This document shows positions 16,310-25,700 of a DNA stretch of 64,000 bases, one piece after another (position 1 is the stretch's first letter; each line of letters starts with the position of its first letter). The stretch lies in NCBI GenBank assembly GCA_964609385.1, contig CAZSSM010000002.1:121053-185052 (forward strand), read 5' to 3'. This DNA is from CAZSSM01 sp964609385. Lineage in GTDB: Bacteria; Planctomycetota; Planctomycetia; Isosphaerales; Isosphaeraceae. The notes beneath the pieces are model-generated. The model was not told the origin of the DNA, did not search any database, and worked only from the letters and a program-made list of their open reading frames with translations. A program made the translations under genes and the position numbers.

Positions 16310-17782
16310 TCAATCCGAGCAGTCGTCGGCCTGGCCCGTCGTTCGCCTTCTTCGGATCCAACGGGTGGTGGCCGCTAATCCCAGGATGGACCAGAGCGCG
16401 ATGGTGGCCGGCTCGGGGATCGGCGTGGGGTTCGGACCCAGCTGCTGCGCCATGAGGGTCGCTCCCGATCCCGAGGTCAACCGCTCCCGATCGATCAAGT
16501 CCTCGAGCACTTCGACGGCCTCGTCGCTGAAGGTGATTGTCGGGTCGACCAGGGTTTCCCAGGCGACGGTCCCAGCGTCGAGGTAGGTCCCGGTCTGATC
16601 GGGATGGGCCCCCAATCCGAAGCTGTGCATCAGTTCATGGGCGACGTTATGCCCGACGGCCAATGCGAGTTCGTCTTGGGTCTGAGCGAAGTCGAACTGG
16701 TCGACATAGGTGAATCCTTCGCCACCGACGATCGCCATGCCGATCGCGCTGGGGACTTCGTCGTGGATCGTCCCCGAGACGAGGCTGATGGTGTGGTCCG
16801 TGCTGACGGAAGGATCGTCGGTGACTTGAATGTCGAGTCCGCTGCGCTGATAGACGTCTTCGACGTGCTGGAGGACCGACTGCGTGAAAGAGGCTTGCTC
16901 TTGAGCGGTGGGAGCCCCATCGAAGATCTGATCGACGACGGGGCTCCGGGTCCAGGAGCGGGCCGAGCCGTCGGTCAAGATTGCCTGGGCGGGAAACGGA
17001 CCGTCGTCGAAGCGGACGACTGCATCGGTCTGCAAGGGGCGTCCCGCATCCCCTAGCCGACCTGCCGGAACCGGTGAGCCGGGGGTGGGCGATGAGACCG
17101 CGACATCGGGGTTGTTGCGGTCACGCACTGGAGCGTTCGGCCTCGCTCGCGAGGGCGAGTTTGCCGGACTCGCCACGACTTCGGCAACGTCGACGATCGG
17201 GTCATTGGCAGCCAACCGGGCGTTGGGGGGAGGTGACGACCCCCTTCTCGCGGCGAGTTCGGCGCGCGGATCGATGATCACAAACCGCATGCCGGGAGGT
17301 TGACGATCCGTTGGTGTTGCCAAACTCCTGGATGCTGTCGAGGAGGTGTCTGATGGAGGGAGTGATTGATTCGTCGTCGAAGGGATCGGAGGACTTGGAG
17401 GAGGAGGCGGAGCATTCGTCGGTGTCGGTGTTTGTGCGGGTGGGCGAGACTCTGACCCTGGCAGCAGTTCGACGACGGTCAGCCGTGCGTTGGCCCCGTT
17501 CGTGTCGGGTCCGAACGTTTGAGGTTTTGGGTTCGGGGGTTCGGGACGTTTCGGGGTGAGTCGGGGTCCGCCCGGCCTGGCCCCCCAAGTATTCCAGGTC
17601 CAGCCCGAGGGAGACCTCGAGCCGGAGAGCGTCGGGATCGAAGAGCCCGAACCCACCGTGGGCGCACCAATCAGCGAGAGTGTCAGGATCGTCACCAGCA
17701 AGCCCCCGAGGAGGCGTGTCTTCCGTGTCGCGTGGGGGCGAGACGGCCGGGTTTGTGCGAAGACACCGGGATCGGTGACCAT
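16310..17782 (-). CDS. PEP-CTERM secreted metzincin-like metalloprotease
   Basis: This 490-residue protein has an N-terminal signal anchor (about residues 23-43), a long Pro/Ser/Thr/Ala-rich low-complexity region (about 45-270), a catalytic-looking domain and a PEP-CTERM sorting tail (PIPEPATIALWS, hydrophobic helix, RRRR). The zinc motif HELMHSFGLGAH matches HExxHxxGxxH of metzincins (matrixin/astacin type), so peptidase activity is likely. The PEP-CTERM tail predicts handling by an exosortase, which is not in this window. The ATG at 17782 follows GGGAGGT. It is probably exported and retained at the surface or in the extracellular matrix. Confidence 0.88.
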   Translation of the reverse strand: MVTDPGVFAQTRPSRPHATRKTRLLGGLLVTILTLSLIGAPTVGSGSSIPTLSGSRSPSGWTWNTWGARPGGPRLTPKRPEPPNPKPQTFGPDTNGANARLTVVELLPGSESRPPAQTPTPTNAPPPPPSPPIPSTTNQSLPPSDTSSTASRSLATPTDRQPPGMRFVIIDPRAELAARRGSSPPPNARLAANDPIVDVAEVVASPANSPSRARPNAPVRDRNNPDVAVSSPTPGSPVPAGRLGDAGRPLQTDAVVRFDDGPFPAQAILTDGSARSWTRSPVVDQIFDGAPTAQEQASFTQSVLQHVEDVYQRSGLDIQVTDDPSVSTDHTISLVSGTIHDEVPSAIGMAIVGGEGFTYVDQFDFAQTQDELALAVGHNVAHELMHSFGLGAHPDQTGTYLDAGTVAWETLVDPTITFSDEAVEVLEDLIDRERLTSGSGATLMAQQLGPNPTPIPEPATIALWSILGLAATTRWIRRRRTTGQADDCSD

Positions 17783-18322
17783 CTTCGACCTCCCTGTCGG
17801 GGCTCAGAAAAGCGCCGTCGGTCCGTGACGGCTATGTGGAGTTTCGGGTCTGGAGCGATGGTAGCTTTCGTGCCAATCGGGAAAAGCGTGAGGCTGGTTC
17901 GCCCCGGCGCGGAGGCCCGATGAGGGCGCCAATCGCCCTAACCCCCGTCGCGGTCGAAGACTCCGAAGATTCCGAGAGGGACTCGAGGACGGGAACGTCT
18001 CACGAGGAAGACGCCGAGTTGGACCGGGTTCTACAACCCTTCGGAAAAGGCTGCAACCTAGATCGCGTGAGGGATCTGCGACATCGGAAGCCCTGGCCTG
18101 GCCCGAGGTTTTGTTTGCACGACCGGGTGGCGGGTCCTATAATCCATACCCGGATCTGTCGACTCACGTCTCGCTAGACCTATCAAGGGTCTGTTTGATG
18201 TTAAAAGCGCGGTTGGGTTCCGAGTTCAGGGACCCGCGTTAGGACGATCCGGATCGTGCCCGGCCGAGTGGCCCGAGGCCGATTGCCTCCCCGATTCACA
18301 CCCCTGATGGAGACCGTTTCGG
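17783..18322. other. Divergent intergenic region without convincing gene
   Basis: The region separates the PEP-CTERM gene from the small lipoprotein gene. A 113-residue frame at 17836-18177 has no start support or protein-like features and overlaps the promoter described separately. No RNA was recognised. Confidence 0.4.
18115..18143 (+). promoter_or_regulatory. Sigma70-like promoter for small lipoprotein gene
   Basis: TTGCAC (18115-18120) and a perfect TATAAT (18138-18143) are separated by 17 bases, the ideal spacing. Transcription would start near 18150, giving a leader of about 170 bases before the lipoprotein start. The -35 match is only partial. Confidence 0.5.
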
Positions 18323-18544
18323 ATGAACAAGCTGATCTCACTGCTCGCCACGCTGGCCCTGCTCTTCTTCGTCACCGGCTGCCCCGCCCCAGAGGAAGGT
18401 GGCGAAGCCGGTACGCCTGAGACCACCACGGAAGGCGATGCGATGGAAGGCGATGCGATGGAAGGCGATGCGATGGAAGGCGACGCGATGGAAGGTGACG
18501 CGATGGAAGGTGACGAGCCGCCCGTCGAAGGTCCCGGCAATTGA
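18323..18544 (+). CDS. Small lipoprotein with EGDAM pentapeptide repeats
   Basis: This 73-residue protein has a lipoprotein signal (MNKLISLLATLALLFFVTGC, the last residue being the lipidated Cys20). The mature part is acidic and consists largely of five copies of EGDAM plus a partial sixth, then a Pro-rich end. It is probably an anchored, disordered, negatively charged envelope peptide. The first three repeat units are identical at DNA level, pointing to recent expansion. No homolog function is recognised. Confidence 0.8.
   Translation: MNKLISLLATLALLFFVTGCPAPEEGGEAGTPETTTEGDAMEGDAMEGDAMEGDAMEGDAMEGDEPPVEGPGN
18431..18517 (+). repeat. 15-bp in-frame tandem repeat (EGDAM)x5
   Basis: Five copies of GAAGGCGATGCGATG and close variants start at 18431, 18446, 18461, 18476 and 18491, followed by a partial copy. 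Later copies carry synonymous changes (GAT to GAC, GGC to GGT). Such repeats can change copy number by slippage without breaking the frame. Confidence 0.9.
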
Positions 18545-18879
18545 GATCGGACCGTTAATCGGGATTGGGTCGTCAGAACCGGCCCAGTCCTGACAATCGT
18601 CCAGCCCATCCAGGCAGCGATCGTCCACGCGCCCATTCTCACGAGGTCGATGTCGCATAATCGTTCGATGCGACGTCGGCCTCGTTTGCGTTTCCCGAGG
18701 AGAGGTCTCAAACTTGCCTCACGTGGAGATGGGTTGCGAGCCTGTTTCCCGACGCGACCGACCTCCCCATGTCGAATGCCGATCGAATCGCTCCGGCACC
18801 AGAGGGGATGAGGCATATCGTATCGTCGGGTGACAGGCGTGACGTGGACCAAGGGATGCCGAGGGTGGAGACTTGTTGA
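18545..18879 (+). other. Intergenic region, nothing recognised
   Basis: These 335 bases lie between the lipoprotein and esterase genes. No gene, RNA or clear promoter was recognised. The antisense frames covering it are continuations of the shadow frame of the EGDAM repeat. Confidence 0.3.
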
Positions 18880-19842
18880 ATGAATCGCCGTCTCGGGGTG
18901 CGAGTCCTGGCCTGGATGATGCTGATCGGCTTGACGACCTGGATGCTCGGCGCCGAGGACGAGCATGACGAGGCTTTAGAGGGCGTCAGGGTCACCCGGG
19001 GGCTGGTCTACCGGACCGTCGAGGGGCGATCGCTCCGTCTCGATCTGTACCAGCCCGAGACGCCCGGTCCGGAGACGGGCCGTCCGCTCGTCTTGGCCGT
19101 GCATGGTGGTGGCTGGCAGGGTGGGAGTCGTCGCGAGATCGGTCGGCACGTTGCCGCGCTGGCCCAACACGGATACCTGGTCGCGGCCGTCGATTATCGC
19201 CTGGCCCGTCGCGGACGAGCGGCCTGGCCGGGGAACCTCGAAGACCTCTGGATCGCCTTGGCCTGGCTGGTCGACCACGCTGAGCAGTTCGAGATCGATC
19301 GCGATCGGCTGGTCGTGCTGGGTGCGTCGGCCGGTGGTCACCTGGCAACATTGATGGGGACGCACCCCGAGCCGATGGCCGATCGGTCCGATCTCGCCGC
19401 GCCACGACCCCGGATCGCCTCGGTGATCGCGTTCTATCCGCCGACCGATCTGCCCGCGCTCCGAGATGGCCCCCACGCCGAAGACGTGGCCCCGGCCCTC
19501 CAAGGGCTCACCGGTGCACGGGATGCCGAAGGCTTGGACGCGCAGACCGATTTGCTGGTCTCCGCCTCACCGCAGACCCACGTCGGTCCCGAGGACCCCC
19601 CGATGCTCCTGATCCATGGCGGACGCGATCCGTTGGTGCCCGTGGCACAATCGCGTCGGTTCGCCGAGGCGCTCAACGACGCGGGGGGATCCTGCCAGCT
19701 CTGGGTCCTCGATGAGGCCGGGCACGGCTTCATGTTTCACACGCCCCAGCGTGCCCTGCTCGGGGAGATCCTGGCGTTCCTGGATCAGACCTTGGCCCAC
19801 ACACCACCCCGTTCGGAGCCGAATCCAGCGCCTCGAACGTGA
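18880..19842 (+). CDS. Secreted alpha/beta hydrolase, esterase/BD-FAE-like
   Basis: This 320-residue protein has a short hydrophobic N-terminal segment likely to be a signal or anchor, then an alpha/beta hydrolase fold (about residues 45-300). The oxyanion motif HGGGWQGG, the nucleophile elbow GASAGG, the Asp in HGGRDPLVP and the His in GHGF together complete the Ser-Asp-His triad. This arrangement fits carboxylesterases and feruloyl or acetyl-xylan esterase-like enzymes of the BD-FAE/lipase group. It starts at ATG 18880. The substrate is unknown; removal of acyl groups from polysaccharides is plausible in a planctomycete. Confidence 0.9.
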   Translation: MNRRLGVRVLAWMMLIGLTTWMLGAEDEHDEALEGVRVTRGLVYRTVEGRSLRLDLYQPETPGPETGRPLVLAVHGGGWQGGSRREIGRHVAALAQHGYLVAAVDYRLARRGRAAWPGNLEDLWIALAWLVDHAEQFEIDRDRLVVLGASAGGHLATLMGTHPEPMADRSDLAAPRPRIASVIAFYPPTDLPALRDGPHAEDVAPALQGLTGARDAEGLDAQTDLLVSASPQTHVGPEDPPMLLIHGGRDPLVPVAQSRRFAEALNDAGGSCQLWVLDEAGHGFMFHTPQRALLGEILAFLDQTLAHTPPRSEPNPAPRT

Positions 19843-20147
19843 AGGCGTCAGTCGAACGCTGCCTCGGCTGTCCTTTCGGGGTATTTTTGTTTCGTAGGAC
19901 AGAAGCGATCCGTTAAGCTCCAAGGATCCCGGATCGACGCCTCTCCTCCCCAGTTTCTCGTTTCCGTCGGTCCGATTGCTGGGCTGAGATGGTTCGTCGC
20001 AGTGAGCCCGATTACCGGTCGCAGGTCGGCCGGGCATATCATTTCATTGTCTCGAGCCGATCCGCCGTGCTAGGGGCTGGCTGCTCGCGGACCACCCCCG
20101 TTTTCCGACTGTGGCCGTCGCCCCGACCTGGGCAAGGGTGATCCCCG
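19843..20147 (+). other. Intergenic region, nothing definite
   Basis: The spacer lies between the esterase and M24-fold genes. A T-rich run at 19881-19891 might take part in termination, but I see no clear stem before it. No gene was recognised. Confidence 0.3.
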
Positions 20148-21476
20148 ATGTCGAGTGCCGAGATCGACCTCCGCGAAGTTCCCCTCTTGGCCAACGATCC
20201 GGAGTCGCTGCGTGGCGACTGGGACCGCGTGGTCGCCAACGCCAATAACATGGCCCACCATCACGGCCAGGACAGTCCCAATGGGTCCGCGCCGGGCCGA
20301 TCCACCCCCGAACCTTGGAGCGAGGCGACCGCACCGACCGATGCGATGCGCGATCAGCGTGAGGCGCGTCGCGCCGAGATCGATCGCAAGCATGCCCGGT
20401 TGGTCGAGTTTCTCGAGACGCGAGGTCTGGAAGGCTTGGTCCTCTGCCGGGGCGATTCACTGGCCTGGTTCACCGCCGGTGGAGACCTCAGCGGTGACCT
20501 CGGCCAGGAACTCGGTGCGGCGGCCATCTATGTGACGCCCCGTGCCAGGGCGTTGATCTGTGACAACGTCCAGGGGCCTCGGCTCTTCGATACCGAATTG
20601 GATGGCTTGGGCTTCCAACTGAAGGAACGGCCTTGGCACGAGGAGCCGTTGCGGGTGCTCGACGAGTTGACCCGGGGCCGTCGGGTCGCCGGTGACCAGT
20701 CGCTGTTGGGTTGGACGAACTTGCGCGGGCCGCTGATCCGGCTCCGCTTGTGCTTGGAGCCCGAGGAGCAAGCGCGGATCCGTCAACTGGGCCGGGATCT
20801 GACGACCAGCGTGGAGGAGGTGGCGCGTCGGGTCACACCCGGCTTGCGTGAGCATGAGATCGCTGGAATGATCGCCGCGTCGCTCTATGCCCTGGGGATC
20901 ACGCCGATCGCCCTGCACGTGGCCGTCGACGGTCGTATTGCCCGCCATCGTCACGCCAAACTAAGTGATGCGACGCTGGCCGATTCGGCCACGTTGAGCG
21001 TCTCAGGACGTCGCGATGGGCTCCACGCCTCGGTGAGCCGGACCATCCACTTCGGACCGATCGATCCGACCCTCCGGGCCGCGCACGCCCTCTCGGCCAT
21101 GATTGAGGCGACCGACCTGTTCTTCGCGCGGGACTCCGAATCGATCGCCGAGGTTTTCCGACGGGCGCGGCGGATCTTCGAGAAGTATCAGGCTCCCCAT
21201 GAATGGCATCTGTCGTACCAGGGCTTCCTCACGGGATACGCCCCCCGCGAACTGTTGCTGACGCCACAGACAAACCTGACCCTTGAGGCTGGGATGATCC
21301 TGACTTGGTGTCCCTCGGTCGGGCCGGGTCTGTGTCAGAGCACGATGCTGGTCGGTGCGGAGAGGCCTGAGGTGCTCACGCAGCATGCCCCGAACGCGCC
21401 CCATTGGCCCGAGTTGGAGATTCAGATCAAAGGGGAAACCCTCAAGAGGCCGGCGATCCTGGAACGTCCTCGCTGA
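20148..21476 (+). CDS. M24 peptidase-fold protein lacking metal ligands
   Basis: This 442-residue protein has an N-terminal extension of about 75 residues, a creatinase/prolidase N-terminal-like domain (about 80-200) and a C-terminal pita-bread M24-like domain (about 205-420). In active M24 enzymes two Asp, one His and two Glu bind the metals. Here the regions that should carry them read LSVSG, SVSRTIHFG, YQGFLTG and CQSTMLV, so apparently all ligands are substituted. It is therefore probably not an aminopeptidase and may bind a peptide or act as a structural factor. The ATG at 20148 follows AAGGGTGA. The M50 protease gene lies 237 bases downstream on the same strand. Confidence 0.8.
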   Translation: MSSAEIDLREVPLLANDPESLRGDWDRVVANANNMAHHHGQDSPNGSAPGRSTPEPWSEATAPTDAMRDQREARRAEIDRKHARLVEFLETRGLEGLVLCRGDSLAWFTAGGDLSGDLGQELGAAAIYVTPRARALICDNVQGPRLFDTELDGLGFQLKERPWHEEPLRVLDELTRGRRVAGDQSLLGWTNLRGPLIRLRLCLEPEEQARIRQLGRDLTTSVEEVARRVTPGLREHEIAGMIAASLYALGITPIALHVAVDGRIARHRHAKLSDATLADSATLSVSGRRDGLHASVSRTIHFGPIDPTLRAAHALSAMIEATDLFFARDSESIAEVFRRARRIFEKYQAPHEWHLSYQGFLTGYAPRELLLTPQTNLTLEAGMILTWCPSVGPGLCQSTMLVGAERPEVLTQHAPNAPHWPELEIQIKGETLKRPAILERPR

Positions 21477-21713
21477 GATTCGCTTTGTGAGATCGCCTCG
21501 GTTTGTCGCGTCGAGTGATAGGCTTTCGGTGTCGAAGCCCCAACCGCCATGGTCGGTTTTTTGGCGGGGATCGTTCGTTTTTTTGATCCGACGATGTCCT
21601 GGCAAAATCCATCGAATACGATGAAGGATAGACATCGATCGGACAATTCCGGGATCAAGGGAAGGCGGTACGTTTCCCGCAGTGACCCGGAGAGGGTGTG
21701 GAGGCTCCTGAGC

Positions 21714-22559
21714 ATGATGGATATGGATGGAATACGCTTGGGCCGTTTCTTCGGCGTGGATCTGCATATCCATGCATCGATCGTCTTGGGGCTCGCCCTG
21801 ATCGCGCTGCTGGGCCCGTTGGGGCTGCTCTGGACCGTCCTGGTCCTGTTTGGCTGCGTGGTCTTGCACGAATACGGGCATGCGTTGATGGCGCGGGTGT
21901 ATCGGATCAAGACGCGTCGGATCACGCTCTACCCCTTGGCAGGCGTGGCGGAGCTGGAGCGTGAGACTCGGGCGCCGGGGGCCGAACTGTTGATCGCCGG
22001 GGCGGGTCCCGGGGTGAACCTGGCCGCCGCGGCGTTCTTGGCGCTGACGGGCCTGTTTTGGTCGTTGGTCGGCTTGGGCGAGGCGATTGGGGTCGTGGTC
22101 CAGATGAATTTGGTGCTCGGATTGTTCAACCTGTTGCCGATCTTCCCGATGGACGGTGGTCGGATCGCGAGGGCATTGCTCCAGATCCGCTGGTCCAAGC
22201 CGGTCGCGACCCTGGCGACGGTCCGGGGCGGTCAGGCCCTAGCGGCGATCCTGTCGTTGGCCAGCTTCGGGGTCTTTGGCCTGGGGACTGGTCTGATCTA
22301 CTTGGTGATGGCTGGGTTCTTCATCTGGGCCTCGGAACAGGAGTTGGCCCGCGTGCAGGCCATCGAATCGACTCCGATGGGGCGATTCGTTCGAGCCTCG
22401 GGCTGGTTGAGCCGTCGGCTCGGTATGGTGAGCCCGTGGCCCTGGAGCGGACCAAGGTTTCGACGACGCTTGGCGCCGTTGTTTGTCGAGCTGCGGGCCC
22501 GCCCCATCGCGCCGGGGCGCGCTTGGTGGCGTCGCGGCGTCAACCATCGAGACGGCTGA
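21714..22559 (+). CDS. M50 family site-2-type membrane metalloprotease
   Basis: This 281-residue polytopic membrane protein has the zinc motif HEYGH in a membrane helix (about residues 52-56) and the second conserved motif NLLPIFPMDGGR with the third metal ligand Asp. It belongs to the M50B rhomboid-independent zinc metalloproteases of the SpoIVFB/SREBP-S2P kind, which cut substrates within the membrane. No CBS domain follows; the C-terminus after the last helix is basic. The start at ATG 21714 follows GGAGG nine bases upstream; a longer frame from 21549 is less likely. The substrates are unknown. Confidence 0.9.
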   Translation: MMDMDGIRLGRFFGVDLHIHASIVLGLALIALLGPLGLLWTVLVLFGCVVLHEYGHALMARVYRIKTRRITLYPLAGVAELERETRAPGAELLIAGAGPGVNLAAAAFLALTGLFWSLVGLGEAIGVVVQMNLVLGLFNLLPIFPMDGGRIARALLQIRWSKPVATLATVRGGQALAAILSLASFGVFGLGTGLIYLVMAGFFIWASEQELARVQAIESTPMGRFVRASGWLSRRLGMVSPWPWSGPRFRRRLAPLFVELRARPIAPGRAWWRRGVNHRDG

Positions 22560-22794
22560 GTTAGGGGCTTGCGGAGTGCCGATCGTCGCGATCGAGCCCG
22601 TTCGGGTCGGGTGTCGGCCACGCATGTCACTTGACGGAGCCGTTGCCATCTTCTAGATTGCAGCTCCGATTTTGGTTAGAGTGGGGACGGTGCGCTTGTG
22701 TGTGCGACGCCCCACGCCGGCTGTCCCCGGTCGGACAGCCCCGGCCCCCCGTCACCTCTGACCCGGCCGGCGCCTTCCTGGCGTCTACTCGATC

Positions 22795-25700
22795 ATGGAT
22801 ACGCCCATGCAAACCGACCTGAGCCGGATCGCTCAGGATCTCCAGATCCGCCGCGTCCAGGTCGAGAACGTGGTCCAACTAATCGATGAGGGGAACACCA
22901 TCCCTTTCATCGCGCGGTATCGCCGGGAGCGGACCGGGGGCCTGGACGAGACGCTGATCCGCGAGATCCAATCCCGCGTTGTCCGCCTCCGCGAGCTGAT
23001 CGATCGCAAGGAGCAGATCCGCAAGGCGATCGAGACGCAGGGCCATCTGAACGACGACCTGGCTGGGCAGATCGAGGCGGCCGAGAACCTTCGGCGCCTC
23101 GACGACCTGTATCTTCCCTACAAGCCCAAGCGTGATGCGCGGGCCACGAAGGCCCGGGAACGCGGCCTCGAGCCGTTCGCCCTCCAGATCCTGGACCGCG
23201 AGCAACCGCTGCTGGATCTGGCCGCCGCCGCCAAGGTGTTCGTCAAGCCGGCCCAGGGGATCCCGGAAGTCTCCGATGTGCTCGATGGCGCTGCGCACAT
23301 CCTGGCCGAGCGCTTCAGCGAGACCATTCCGCTCCGCGAGGAACTCCGCGGGTACGTCTGGAAGACCGGTCGGCTCAAGGCGGCCAAGAAGGCCGACGTC
23401 CCCGAAGGTCGCGGTAAAGAGTTCCGCGACTACTTCGCCTTCGAGGAACCGATCCAGATGGTGCCGCCGCACCGAATCCTCGATCTGTTTCGCGGCGAGC
23501 ATCAGAATGTTCTGGAACTGAGCATCTCGATCGATCGGGAGCCGCTGGAAGCGTTGGCCTTGGACGTGCTCGGTCTCCGGGACCATCCGCAACTCGAGTT
23601 CCTGCAACGGGCCGCGATGGATGCGATGGACCGGATCCTGCTGCCCAGCTTCGAGAACGAAGTGCGCCGCGAACTGGCCGAGGTCAGTCAGCAACACGCC
23701 ATCCGGATCGGCTCGCGGAACCTGCGTGGGCTCCTGCTGAGGCCCGCCCAGCCCGGCCACACCGTGCTCTCGATCATCCCCGGCTTCCGGACCGGTTGCC
23801 GCTGGGCTGTCGTCGATCCTCAGGGCAAGCTTCTGGAGAGCGGGATCCTCTACCCCCACCCGCCCTACAACGCATGGTCGCCCTCGAAGGTGGCCCTCAA
23901 GGATCTGCTGGCCAAGCATCGCGTCGATGTCGTCGCTCTGGCTAAGGGCACCGCCTCCCGCGAAACCGAGCAACTCTTGGCCGAGCTGATCTCCGAGTCC
24001 AAGCACTTCGTCGACCATCCCGATACGCCTTTCCCGGGTTGGGAAGACAAGCCCGCCGCCCAAGCACCCGCCGAGAAAGCCGATAAAGAGGTTGGCAAAG
24101 AGACCGACCAGGAGGCCGGCCAGGCCGACGAGGCGAGCCGTGTCGAGGCGGCCCCGGCTCAATCTCCAGGCCCGGAATCGGTCCCGGCCTCTCCCGAGCC
24201 GACCCCGGCCACCGAGGTCGACTCCGAATCGCCGACTCCCGCTTCGACCACGCCGGACTCCACACCTGTGCCGGCACCCCAGCCCGATCCCAGAGTAGCG
24301 GCTACGCCCAGCCCCGACGAACCGCCGGCCGCCGACTCTCCAGTTCAAGCGAAGCCCGAACCGACTCCCGAGAGTCCGCCACCCTCTTCGCCAGCGGAGG
24401 CAACGGCGCCTGCTACGGACGCCCCTGCCCCTGCTTCGGCGGACGCGGTCACACCTCCGGAAACACCGCAGAGCCAAGCTTCAGAAAGCGAAGCCCCGCA
24501 GAGCGAAATTCTGAAGAGTGAAGCTCCACAGGATGCAGGGACCGCCTCTGACCCTGAGGCCCAAGATCCAGCGCACCAACAGTCGACGTCCAATGGCTCG
24601 GCGTCTCGTGACCCCGCTGCCGAGGCCGAACCCCAGGAGGTCTCAGCCCCGCAGGACAACCCGGTGATGGGCGACTCGTCGAAGCCCGAGTCGACTGAAA
24701 CCCTCCCGCCTGTCTCCGGCGGTTCGCCGACTCCTGAGGAAGAGGCCGAACGTCGAAAGACCGAGGGTGCCGAGGGCGATGCTCCCCCCTCGGCGCCGGT
24801 GACCTCTGAGGCCTCCCCGACAAGCGAGTCTCAGCAGCCTGCCGAACAGGCGTCTCCCACCGTCGAAACGCCGGAACCGGCCGCTCAGGAAGTCTCCGAA
24901 GCCGCTGTGACCAATACCAATACCGATTCCGAGACCCCGTCAGCGTCTCCCGATCCTGCAACATCCGAACGGCCCGAGACGACGACTGAGCCCCCGACGG
25001 CCCCGTCGGCAGCGATCCCGGCTCCTGAAGAAGGACCCACCGAGACATCGGTCGTTGAACCGACGGTCCCGGCCGACGAGGCGATCCCCTCCGTGCCGAT
25101 CTCGAGTCCAGCCGATGTCGAGCCGGCCGCGCCTCGGGTTCAGGTGCCCGATGCGACCGTCGAGACCGCCGAGGATCTGAGCCCCGCCTTGGGCGTTGAA
25201 GCTCGCCCGACCGCCGATCCCGGGAAGAGTCCCGAAGCCCCGGCCGCAACGGCCCCGGACCCAGCGCTTGAAACCGCCATCGCTGACACCTCGCCTGCCC
25301 CCGAGGCGGCAACGACCCCGAGCGAGGCAATCGCCACCACAGGGACGCCCGAGACCGTCCCTGTGTCGGAAGAACCAACGGCCGACATGCCGGCTCCCGT
25401 GGCCGACGCGACCCCCGTCGATGTCCCTCCGACGGCCGGTTCGGACCCTGCGGTCGAGGTGACCGACACGTCGGCCGAGCCAGAGCCAACCTCCGTCGCG
25501 ACCCCTGCCGAGGCCGAGCTCCCGTCGGAATCGTCGGAACCCGCTCCAACCGGATCCGACGCGGTCTCCGAACCGGCGACCGTTGAGGCGACCGTCGACC
25601 CCGCTCCGAGTTCGGACGAGCCGGCCCCGACACCGGACGCATCCACGTCGGAGGCTCCGTCGACGAGCGCTGTCGAGACGTCCGTTGTCGCTCCTGCCCC

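Noticed and set aside
17836..18177. 113-residue plus-strand frame
   Set aside because: It has no ribosome binding site, overlaps the candidate lipoprotein promoter, and shows no protein-like pattern.
18226..18966. Minus-strand frame with repeated SIASP sequence
   Set aside because: It is only the antisense reading of the EGDAM tandem repeat on the plus strand.
22879..24477. 532-residue minus-strand frame opposite the tex gene
   Set aside because: It is Arg/Leu/Gly-rich and caused by high GC and the codon bias of tex on the other strand; no motif or ribosome site is present.
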